From Chloroflexia bacterium (GTDB lineage: Bacteria > Chloroflexota > Chloroflexia > Thermomicrobiales > JALYUS01), in contig JAICIL010000044.1 of the NCBI GenBank assembly GCA_025924435.1, forward strand, positions 1 through 20,100: 20,100 nucleotides of DNA, written 5' to 3'. The translations under genes were made by a program, and so were the position numbers. Below the pieces are notes generated by a model. That model had not been told where the DNA came from. It did no database searches and saw only the letters and a program-made list of their open reading frames with translations. Below are positions 1-6,354 of the stretch, piece after piece; the first letter of the stretch is position 1; each line of letters opens with the position of its first letter.

Positions 1-141
1 CGGACGAACCGGGAGATCGCGGGGGCGCTCTCCCTGAGCGAGCACACCGTGCGCGTCCACGTGCGCACCATCCTCACGAAGACGCACACCGCCAACCGTG
101 CGGGCGCGACGGCGTTCGCCTTTCAGCACGGCCTCGCCTGA
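1..141 (+). CDS. LuxR-family transcriptional regulator, C-terminal HTH only (5' end outside window)
   Basis: Frame 1 is open from the first base and stops at TGA 139-141, giving 46 residues that begin RTNREIAGALSLSEHTVR. This is the second half of a LuxR/GerE helix-turn-helix: the TNREIA helix, the LSEHTVRVHV recognition helix and a basic TILTK segment. It closely resembles the C-terminus of the large regulator at 6355-9372 (TNRDMAATLFLSNRTIERHI ... ATAYALRHGL), including the terminal A-T-A-F/Y-A-x-x-H-G-L, so the missing upstream part may be a similar ATPase regulator. That is inference, because only the DNA-binding end is visible. No T-rich hairpin follows on this strand. Confidence 0.85.
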   Translation, partial: RTNREIAGALSLSEHTVRVHVRTILTKTHTANRAGATAFAFQHGLA

Positions 142-281
142 TCCATCGGTAATTTCTCACTGCTGCGATGATCGCGCTGCCACAGCGTGCCGATGATCTC
201 CACGACGCACCCACGGCTGCGGTGACCGTCCTCCGCGCCGACGAAATGATCTGCCCGTGGATGTATGGACGCTGATCGGGG

Positions 282-314
282 AGAAAAGACCGCCGCCCTC
301 ATGTGGGCGGCGGT
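282..314 (-). terminator. Rho-independent terminator of the 347-2668 gene
   Basis: A perfect 10-bp stem (ACCGCCGCCC at 289-298, GGGCGGCGGT at 305-314) with a 6-nt loop lies 33 nt past the stop codon of the minus-strand gene. On the minus strand the stem is followed by CTTTTCTCC (288-280), a short U-rich tail. Position and orientation both fit termination of that transcript. Confidence 0.75.
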
Positions 315-346
315 TTCCAGATGAGCGGTTGGATCGCGTCCCCGGC

Positions 347-2668
347 TCAGTCGCCGGCCGCCTCCGCGGCCAGGAAGTCCATCTTGTAGTCCGGGGTCAT
401 GCGGAAGTGGCCCATTGTCAGGCAGTCCGTCGGGCACCAGATGACGCAGTTGCCGCAGCGGATGCAGCGTTCCTCGTCCATCATCATCACGGCGGCGGCG
501 GGCGACATCTGCCGCTTGGCGAACTCAACGATCTCGCTGTCGCCGTCAATGGCGTTGATGCGGTCGAGCGAGACCATCTCGATCACTTCTTCGGGGCAGA
601 CATCCACGCAGCCGTTGCAGAGGACGCACTTCGAGCCGTCAATGAAGATGTTCAGCTGGCATTGCAAGCAGCGCTTCGCCTCCTCGAACCCCTCGTCGTC
701 CGTCAGGCCGAGTTCGACTTCCGCCACCTGGTCGTAGCGCAGATCCATCGGCAAGGTCGGCATCTCCTGCCGCGCGGTGTCAATGTAGTTGTCGCCCCAG
801 ATCAGGCGGCGGCTCATCGCCTCTTCCGTCCACTTGGCGACGCCCGTCTGCGAGAGGATGCCGCGCCGCGCCCGCACCTGGTCAATGTCCAGTTCGACGA
901 CTTCCATCTGCTGCTCGATCGGCTTCTCGCCCGTCAGGTACTCGTGCAGGGCGTCCACGGCGGCGTGCCCCTCGCCGATCGCGGTGATGAAGGTCTTCGG
1001 GTTCATGACGTAGTCGCCGCAGGCGAAGAGGCCGGGGATCTCGGTCATGTAGTGGTCGTCGAGGATCGGCACGCCGCGCCGGTCCAGTTTCGTCAGTTCC
1101 AACCCCTTGAGGAAGCCGGATTCGGGAATTTGGCCGTACGCCGCGCAGATCATGTCGCAGGGGATGATCTCCTCGGAGCCGGGGATTGGGATGGCGCGCG
1201 GGCGACCGGAGGAATCGAGCGGGCCGAGTTCGCTGTGCGTCACTTCGAGGCCGATCACCTTGCCATTCTCGTCGCCGACCACGCGCTTCGCCGTGACGAG
1301 CCACTGGAACTCGATCCCCTCATACTCCGCCTCGTGGAGGTCCAGTTCGTCCACCGTCGATTCGGCGGCGGTGCGGCGGTAGAGCACCTTGACGTCGTCC
1401 GCGCCGAGGCGGACGGAGGAGCGGCAGCAGTCCATCGCCGTGAAGCCGAGGCCGAGGACGATCACGTGCTTGCCGATGCGCGGCGGCTTCTGCCAGTCCG
1501 CGATGTGCAAATCCTCCAGCCAGGTGAGGCCGTACTCGACGCCGTCCAGTTCCTCGCCGGGGATGCCGAGGCCGACCGGCACCTGGCAGCCCGCCGCGAT
1601 CAGTACGGCGTCATTCTGCGCCAGCAGATCGGCGATCATCACGTCCGTGCCGACGGCGGTATTGAGGCGAATATCCACGCCGAGGTCGGCGACGAGGTTG
1701 ACTTCATCCTGGATGATGTGGCGCGGCAGCCGCCATTCCGGCACGCCGCCCCAATACATGCCGCCGGGGACGGGCAGGGCGTCGTAGACCGTGACCTTGT
1801 GCCCCTTGCGGGCGAGGCCGCGCGCGGCGGTGATGCCCGCCGCGCCCGCGCCGATGATGGCGACGGACTTGCCGCTCGGCGGCGCGGGCCGCTCGCGGCG
1901 GGTGGCGTCGCGGTTGTCGGAGGCGACGCGCTTCAGCCAGCAGATGGCGATCGGCTCGTCAATGACGCCCCGGCGGCAGGCCGATTCGCACGGGCGGGCG
2001 CAGACGCGACCGAGACAGCCGGGGAAGACGTTCGACTCGCGGTTCAGTTCGAACGAATTCGCGTACTCCTCATCCGCGATGAAGGCGATGTAGCGCGAGA
2101 TGTCCGTGTGCGCCGGGCAGGCCGCCGCGCAGGGGATGTTGTCCGCGAACCACTCGCCGTCGCCCGTGACGAGGTTGTACTTCTTGCCGGAGCGCATGAC
2201 GTAGGAGGATTCCATCTTGGTGTCCACGAGGGCGAGGAGCCTGAGCCGCCGCCCGACCTCGACCACATCTTCCACCTGCGCCACCGCTTGCAGCGCGGCG
2301 ACGGTGCTATGCGTCTGATCCGAGGTGAAGGCGGGCATGACGCCGAGCGTGAAATCCTGCGCGCCCGTCTTCGGCGTCGGGGAGGGGGGCACGATGCCGC
2401 CTGTGTCCTCGTAGCCGCGCTCGCGCGTCGCGGAGTCGGTGAGGCCGACGGTCGCCCAGTTCGGCTTCTCGATGTACGACGGGCGGACCGCCTGCTGCGT
2501 CTGCGGGACGCCGACGCTCGCGTAGCGGGTGTGCCGCTGGCTGCGCGGATCCGCCGCCGCGCTCGGCGGGGTGAACGCCGCGAAGGAATCCTCGGAGCCG
2601 CAGACCGGGCAAATCGTCGGCTGCTGGGCATCCTGCGTGGTATAGCCACAAACGTTACATCGCCACAT
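347..2668 (-). CDS. Rubredoxin / GltD-type FAD-NAD(P) oxidoreductase / ferredoxin multidomain protein
   Basis: The 773-aa product starts at ATG 2668-2666, 10 nt after a GGAGG (2683-2679). An in-frame upstream extension would translate a tandem repeat, so this start is preferred. Domains in order: a rubredoxin-like zinc or iron site (C4, C7, C20, C23); a linker; a GltD-type N-terminal Fe-S region (cysteines near 180, 184, 218, 223, 227, 231); an FAD-binding GAGAAG near 273-278; an NAD(P)-binding GLGFTA near 405-410; a second FAD contact at FACGDYVMNP near 548; and a C-terminal dicluster ferredoxin (C667, C670, C681, C684, C687, C691 and C735, C738, C741, C745, C749). GltD-family modules pass electrons between NAD(P)H, FAD and Fe-S clusters, so a cytoplasmic NAD(P)H:ferredoxin or rubredoxin-linked role is likely. 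The physiological partner is unknown; the ferredoxin-dependent KorAB in this window is one candidate. Confidence 0.88.
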   Translation of the reverse strand: MWRCNVCGYTTQDAQQPTICPVCGSEDSFAAFTPPSAAADPRSQRHTRYASVGVPQTQQAVRPSYIEKPNWATVGLTDSATRERGYEDTGGIVPPSPTPKTGAQDFTLGVMPAFTSDQTHSTVAALQAVAQVEDVVEVGRRLRLLALVDTKMESSYVMRSGKKYNLVTGDGEWFADNIPCAAACPAHTDISRYIAFIADEEYANSFELNRESNVFPGCLGRVCARPCESACRRGVIDEPIAICWLKRVASDNRDATRRERPAPPSGKSVAIIGAGAAGITAARGLARKGHKVTVYDALPVPGGMYWGGVPEWRLPRHIIQDEVNLVADLGVDIRLNTAVGTDVMIADLLAQNDAVLIAAGCQVPVGLGIPGEELDGVEYGLTWLEDLHIADWQKPPRIGKHVIVLGLGFTAMDCCRSSVRLGADDVKVLYRRTAAESTVDELDLHEAEYEGIEFQWLVTAKRVVGDENGKVIGLEVTHSELGPLDSSGRPRAIPIPGSEEIIPCDMICAAYGQIPESGFLKGLELTKLDRRGVPILDDHYMTEIPGLFACGDYVMNPKTFITAIGEGHAAVDALHEYLTGEKPIEQQMEVVELDIDQVRARRGILSQTGVAKWTEEAMSRRLIWGDNYIDTARQEMPTLPMDLRYDQVAEVELGLTDDEGFEEAKRCLQCQLNIFIDGSKCVLCNGCVDVCPEEVIEMVSLDRINAIDGDSEIVEFAKRQMSPAAAVMMMDEERCIRCGNCVIWCPTDCLTMGHFRMTPDYKMDFLAAEAAGD

Positions 2669-2698
2669 GAGCGGGGAACCTCCACGTTGAGGATCGAA

Positions 2699-2770
2699 GG
2701 ACTGAGGACTGAGGACTGAGGACTGAGGACTGAGTGGTTCGGCCCACTCCCTGCCGCCTGCCGCCCGCTG
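2699..2770. repeat. Composite simple repeat: GGACTGA tandem tract plus CTGCC/CCGCTG tract
   Basis: Five consecutive copies of the 7-mer GGACTGA occupy 2699-2734. After a short spacer, a second tract built on CTGCCGCCTGCCGCCCGCTG covers 2751-2770. The same two-part arrangement recurs near 5971-6042 (inverted) and inside the MFS gene at 17909-17990. The first part alone recurs inside korA. Here it lies in the 5' leader of the minus-strand oxidoreductase, just upstream of its ribosome binding site. Confidence 0.85.
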
Positions 2771-2828
2771 TCTCCTATTTCCTCTCATTCATTGTATGCC
2801 GCGTCACAAGGGGCGTCAACGCGGGGCG

Positions 2829-2962
2829 AACCTCTCCCCCGGCCCCTCCCCGCGAGGGAGGGATGACTCGATCTGGGCATTCGGATATTCTGCCGAACGC
2901 CGTGCTCTCAAAGAGGCTCGCTCCCCCTTCCCGCGCCGGGAAGGGGGCTGGGGGATTAGGTT
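2829..2962. repeat. Pair of C-rich palindromic repeats in inverted orientation
   Basis: The right unit contains a perfect 11-bp stem (2923-2933 with 2937-2947) closed by a CGC loop, followed by GGGGATTAGGTT. The left unit (2829-2866) carries a 7-bp stem (2844-2850 with 2856-2862). The reverse complement of the right unit resembles the left one (AACC, C-run, CCCTCCC or CCCTTCCC, then G-runs), so the two form an inverted pair around about 50 bp. From general knowledge, similar sequences recur in many GC-rich genomes and are often mis-annotated as Pro/Arg-rich peptides. Confidence 0.75.
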
Positions 2963-3092
2963 GTGCGGTGGTGCCGATCTTGATATGCAAAAGAGCGGCG
3001 ATTGACGGGTGGGTGCCCCGTCCCGCGCGTGCGATCGTTGGCGCGCGAGGGTATTCCGACGCACGCGGGGTGCGGAGAGAAGCGAGGCAGCG

Positions 3093-3560
3093 ATGGCAGA
3101 TTCACTCACAATTACCGTCAATGGGGCGCAACACCAGGTGGAGGCGGCGCCGGACACGCCGCTCCTCTACGTGCTGCGCAATGAATTAAATCTTCACGGG
3201 CCGAAGTTCGGCTGCGGGCTGGAGCAGTGCGGCGCGTGCACCGTCCAGGTTAACGACCGGGCGGTCCGCTCGTGCCGGATGCCCGTCTCCCAGGTCTCCA
3301 ATGCCCAGGTGACGACGCTGGAAGGGCTGGGCACCGCCGAGAAGCCGCACCCGTTGCAGCAGGCGTTCATCGCGGAGCAGGCATCGCAGTGCGGCTACTG
3401 CATCTCCGGCATGATCGTCGCGGGCGCGGCGCTCCTCAAGCAGAACCCGCACCCGACCGACGCCGAGGCCCGCACGGCGCTGCGGGGCAACCTCTGCCGT
3501 TGCGGCACGCACCTGCGCATCCTCCGCGCCATCGCCCGCGCGGCGGGGAACCCGCAATGA
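3093..3560 (+). CDS. 2Fe-2S subunit of a molybdenum hydroxylase (IorA/CoxS-like)
   Basis: The 155-aa product starts at ATG 3093, 5 nt after GAGG (3084-3087). A longer upstream reading has no support. The N-terminal half is a plant-type 2Fe-2S ferredoxin domain (C41, C46, C49, C61 in FGCGLEQCGACT and RSC). The C-terminal half is the [2Fe-2S]-binding four-helix domain (C100 and C103 in QCGYC, C135 and C137 in CRCG). Together these are the standard two clusters of the xanthine-oxidase-family small subunit, which carries electrons from the molybdenum site to the acceptor. The length is typical. The catalytic subunit follows 14 nt downstream on the same transcript. The likely partnership is of isoquinoline 1-oxidoreductase type; the substrate cannot be read from sequence. 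Confidence 0.93.
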   Translation: MADSLTITVNGAQHQVEAAPDTPLLYVLRNELNLHGPKFGCGLEQCGACTVQVNDRAVRSCRMPVSQVSNAQVTTLEGLGTAEKPHPLQQAFIAEQASQCGYCISGMIVAGAALLKQNPHPTDAEARTALRGNLCRCGTHLRILRAIARAAGNPQ

Positions 3561-3574
3561 GAGGGGAGCCGACG

Positions 3575-5965
3575 ATGATGACATACAAACTCTCCCGCCG
3601 CGCGCTCCTCAAAAGCGGCGGCGCGCTGGTCGTTAGTTTCAGCCTCGCCGCGTGCAGCAACGCGCCGAGCGCGCCATCGCCGACCGCGCAAAGCGCATCG
3701 TCCGCCGGATCGCCGACGATTACCCCGGCATCACCGGCGACCGCCGTCGCCACCGAGCGCGCCGAGCAAGCGCCGACCGCCGCCGCGACCGCGCCGCCGC
3801 GCTCCGCACCCGTCGTCTCGCCGACGGCCGGCGCCGGGTCCTCGGCGGCGGAGACGCAGGCCCCGCTCGCCGCCGATCAGGTTGATTCGTGGCTCGCGAT
3901 CATGAATGACGGCAAGGTGACGGTCTTCAGCGGCAAGGTCGAACTCGGCACGGGCGTGCAGACCGCCCTCGCGCAGATCGTCGCGGACGAGTTGGACATC
4001 CCCTTCGCCCAAATCACGATGGTGATGGGCGATACGGCGCGCACGCCGGACGAGGGGTACACCGCCGGGAGCGCGACGATCCAGAGCAGCGGCGTCGCGC
4101 TCCGGCAGGCGAGCGCCGAGGCCCGGCAGGCCCTGCTCGCGCTCGCCTCGGATCGCCTCGGCGCACCCGCCGCCCAACTGACCGTCAAGGATGGCGTGGT
4201 GAGCGTGCAGAACGATGCGACGAAGAATGTCACCTACGCCGCCCTGATCGGCAACCAGCGCTTCAACCGGAAAGTCTCCGGCAAAGCGCCGCTGAAGAAC
4301 CCCGACCAGTACACCGTCGTCGGCACACCCGTGCCGCGCGTGGACATCGTCGCCAAGATCACCGGCGGCCCGGCGTACGTGCAGGATTTCGCGGTGCCGG
4401 GGATGCTGCACGGCCGCGTCGTCCGCCCGGCCGGGGTGGGCGCGACATTGCAGAACTTGGACGAATCGTCGGTGGCGAACCTGCCCGGCATCGTCAAGGT
4501 CGTGCGCAACGGCAACTTCGTCGGCGTCGTCACCGAGCGCGAGGAGCAGGCGATTAACGCGGCGCGCCAACTGAAAGTGACATGGCAGACGGCGGCGAAC
4601 CTCCCGAAGATGGACGATCTCTATGCGTCGTTGCGCGCCCAGACCGCGACCGATAAGTCGCTGAAGAACGACGGCGACGTGGATGGCGCGATGAAGGGCG
4701 CGGCGAAGACGCTCCAGGCGACGTATCAGCAGCCCTACCAGATGCACGCCTCCATCGGCCCGTCGTGCGCGGTGGCGGATGTGCGGGCGGACAAGGCGGT
4801 TGTCTGGTCGAGCACGCAGGGCGTCTACCCGCTGCGCGGCGCGCTCGCCCAACTGCTCGGCATGCCCGCCGACGCCGTGCAGGTCGTCCACATGGAAGGG
4901 TCGGGATGCTACGGGCACAACGGCTTCGACGACGCGGCGGCGGACGCGGCGCTCCTCTCCAAGGCGGTCGGCAAGCCGGTGCGCGTGCAGTGGATGCGGC
5001 AGGACGAGCACGCCTGGGAGCCGAAAGGCCCGGCGATGATGATGGAGGTTAAGGGCGGGCTGGACGCGCAGGGCAACGTCGTCGCGTGGGACTACGGCGT
5101 CTGGACGCCGACGCACAGCACCCGCCCCGGCGGCATGGCGGGCAACCTGCTCGCCGGCCAGTTGATCTCGCCGCCCGCGCCCGCCGCGAAGAACGGCACG
5201 ACGGGCGGCGACCGCAACGCGCCGACGAACTACACCTTCAAGAACAACCGCGTCGTCGCGCACTGGCTGGCGAACTCGCCGCTCCGCCCGTCCGCCTTGC
5301 GCAGCCTCGGCGGCGTGGCGAACACCTTCGCCAACGAGTCGTTCATGGACGAACTGGCCGCCGCCGCCGGCATGGACCCCGTCCAATTCCGCCTCCACCA
5401 CCTCGACGACCCGCGCGCCGTCGCCGTCGTGCAGAAAGTGGCGGACCTCAGCGGGTGGCAGTCGCGCCCCTCGCCGGGGCCGGACGCGGGCGGCACGGGC
5501 GCCGCGAGCGGGCGCGGCGTCTCGTTCATCCGCTACGAGAACACCCTCGCCTACTGCGCGGCGGTGGCGGAGGTCGCGGTGGATCGCGGCAGCGGGCAGG
5601 TGCAGGTCAAACGGGTGAGCGTCGCGCACGACTGCGGCCTGATCATCAACCCGGACGGCCTGAAGAATCAGATCGAGGGGAACGTCATCCAGGCGACAAG
5701 CCGCGCGCTGAAGGAGCAGGTGACCTTCGACCAGTCCCGCGTGACGAGCGTAGACTGGCGCTCCTACCCGATCCTCACCTTCCCGGAGGTGCCGACGGTG
5801 GACATCGCGCTGATCAACCGGCCGCACGACCCCGCGCTCGGCGTCGGCGAGATCTCCTCCCTGCCGATGGCCGCCGCGATCGCGAACGCCATCTTCGACG
5901 CGACGGGCCGCCGCCTGCGCACGATCCCCTTCACGCCCGCCAATGTCAAGGCGGCGCTGATGTAA
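3575..5965 (+). CDS. Molybdenum hydroxylase catalytic subunit, Tat-exported lipoprotein (IorB-like)
   Basis: The 796-aa start at ATG 3575 is preferred because GAGGGGAG (3560-3567) lies 7 nt upstream; an ATG at 3557 overlapping the previous stop is possible. The N-terminus is a twin-arginine signal (S7-R8-R9-A-L-L-K) with a hydrophobic core and a lipobox ending at C27 (SLAAC). A Ser/Ala/Pro/Thr linker runs to about residue 100, so the enzyme is probably anchored outside the cytoplasmic membrane after folded export with its cofactor. The rest matches the aldehyde oxidase/xanthine dehydrogenase molybdopterin-binding family: a glycine-rich MEGSGCYGHNGFDD region and, near the C-terminus, GVGEISSLP, whose E759 is the expected catalytic glutamate. 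It is paired with the 2Fe-2S subunit upstream. No FAD (CoxM-type) subunit is adjacent, which fits the IorAB type using a membrane or soluble acceptor. Substrate unknown. Confidence 0.92.
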   Translation: MMTYKLSRRALLKSGGALVVSFSLAACSNAPSAPSPTAQSASSAGSPTITPASPATAVATERAEQAPTAAATAPPRSAPVVSPTAGAGSSAAETQAPLAADQVDSWLAIMNDGKVTVFSGKVELGTGVQTALAQIVADELDIPFAQITMVMGDTARTPDEGYTAGSATIQSSGVALRQASAEARQALLALASDRLGAPAAQLTVKDGVVSVQNDATKNVTYAALIGNQRFNRKVSGKAPLKNPDQYTVVGTPVPRVDIVAKITGGPAYVQDFAVPGMLHGRVVRPAGVGATLQNLDESSVANLPGIVKVVRNGNFVGVVTEREEQAINAARQLKVTWQTAANLPKMDDLYASLRAQTATDKSLKNDGDVDGAMKGAAKTLQATYQQPYQMHASIGPSCAVADVRADKAVVWSSTQGVYPLRGALAQLLGMPADAVQVVHMEGSGCYGHNGFDDAAADAALLSKAVGKPVRVQWMRQDEHAWEPKGPAMMMEVKGGLDAQGNVVAWDYGVWTPTHSTRPGGMAGNLLAGQLISPPAPAAKNGTTGGDRNAPTNYTFKNNRVVAHWLANSPLRPSALRSLGGVANTFANESFMDELAAAAGMDPVQFRLHHLDDPRAVAVVQKVADLSGWQSRPSPGPDAGGTGAASGRGVSFIRYENTLAYCAAVAEVAVDRGSGQVQVKRVSVAHDCGLIINPDGLKNQIEGNVIQATSRALKEQVTFDQSRVTSVDWRSYPILTFPEVPTVDIALINRPHDPALGVGEISSLPMAAAIANAIFDATGRRLRTIPFTPANVKAALM

Positions 5966-5970
5966 GACGG

Positions 5971-6042
5971 AGCGGGCAGCGGACAGAGGGTTGTGGGGCG
6001 GTGCTCGAACCGCTCTCCCTCAATCCTCAGTCCTCGGCCCTC
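5971..6042. repeat. Composite simple repeat, inverted copy
   Basis: AGCGGGCAGCGGACAG (5971-5986) is followed about 30 nt later by a CCTCAATCCTCAGTCCTCGG tract (6018-6037). On the reverse strand this reads GGACTGAGGATTGAGG and then CTGTCCGCTGCCCGCT, the same order as at 2699-2770. The units are degenerate compared with the 2699 copy. Confidence 0.7.
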
Positions 6043-6080
6043 AAAAAGAGAGAGGCCCTTGCGGGGGAAGCGCAAGGGCC
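6043..6080 (-). terminator. Terminator-like hairpin, minus-strand orientation
   Basis: A perfect 10-bp stem (GGCCCTTGCG at 6054-6063, CGCAAGGGCC at 6071-6080) has a 7-nt loop. Read on the minus strand it is followed by TCTCTCTTTTTG, typical of an intrinsic terminator. No minus-strand gene is visible upstream of it. On the plus strand, where the upstream hydroxylase gene ends, no T-run follows. It may block antisense transcription or be a relic. Confidence 0.4.
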
Positions 6081-6293
6081 GGGGAAGAGGATGGGAAGGA
6101 TCGCGCGGCCTGTGGGGTGCGCCTGGGGGAGCGCCAGCCCGCGTTTTCTTCTTTCCATAGCATACTTGCTGACAGTCGGCATGGCCTCGTCCGAGTGGAC
6201 AGTATCTTCGCGTCCAAAGGGACAGGCGGCTCCCCTCCGTTTATGACCAGGCCGCGAGGTGTGGGGGCGCAAGAGAGGCACGCCTTTCTTGAC

Positions 6294-6336
6294 CGATAGC
6301 GTGCCGCGGGCAAAATGGATACAATCCCCGCTATCG
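6294..6336. promoter_or_regulatory. 8-bp inverted repeat upstream of the large regulator (possible operator)
   Basis: CGATAGCG (6294-6301) and its exact reverse complement CGCTATCG (6329-6336) flank 27 nt that include a -10-like TACAAT (6320-6325). The right arm ends 18 nt before the regulator's ATG. A TTGACC at 6289-6294 lies too far (25 nt) from TACAAT for a standard promoter. Autoregulation is a guess from position. Confidence 0.3.
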
Positions 6337-6354
6337 TGATGTACCCGCTCCGCC

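Larger units (their letters stand above)
2669..3092. other. Divergent intergenic region, filled largely with short repeats
   Basis: This 424-bp gap separates the minus-strand oxidoreductase from the plus-strand molybdenum hydroxylase and must hold both promoters. It contains a GGACTGA tandem tract, a CTGCC tract and two C-rich palindromes, listed separately. No convincing -35/-10 pair was found. The small reading frames here translate the repeats into low-complexity peptides and are not called as genes. Confidence 0.7.
5966..6354. other. Intergenic region with repeats, hairpins and a possible operator
   Basis: The 389 bp between the molybdenum hydroxylase and the large regulator hold no convincing gene. 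They contain an inverted copy of the CTGCC/GGACTGA composite repeat, a hairpin with T-rich minus-strand tail, a less GC-rich stretch near 6140-6180, and an 8-bp inverted repeat just upstream of the regulator. Small reading frames in several phases have no recognisable domain. Confidence 0.6.

Noticed and set aside
257..2719. 820-aa open frame on the plus strand opposite the multidomain oxidoreductase
   Set aside because: It is the antisense shadow of a gene with clear Fe-S and FAD motifs; its own sequence is Arg/Ala/His/Asp-rich with no domain. High GC keeps antisense frames open.
2775..2990. Small Pro/Arg-rich proteins in the 2775-3005 region on both strands
   Set aside because: They translate the C-rich palindromic repeats; similar peptides appear wherever this repeat occurs.
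2961..2990. Possible promoter TTGTGC ... TATGCA for the molybdenum hydroxylase operon
   Set aside because: Only about half of each hexamer matches the consensus; too weak to call.
3731..5827. 698-aa open frame opposite the molybdenum hydroxylase subunit
   Set aside because: Same shadow effect; Arg/Val/Asp-rich composition and no recognisable motif, while the other strand is a well-matched enzyme.
6054..6080. Terminator of the molybdenum hydroxylase operon on the plus strand
   Set aside because: The T-rich tail is on the minus strand only; nothing U-rich follows on the plus-strand transcript.
6289..6325. Promoter TTGACC ... TACAAT for the large regulator
   Set aside because: The spacer is 25 nt, far from the usual 16-18, so the two hexamers cannot work as one standard promoter.
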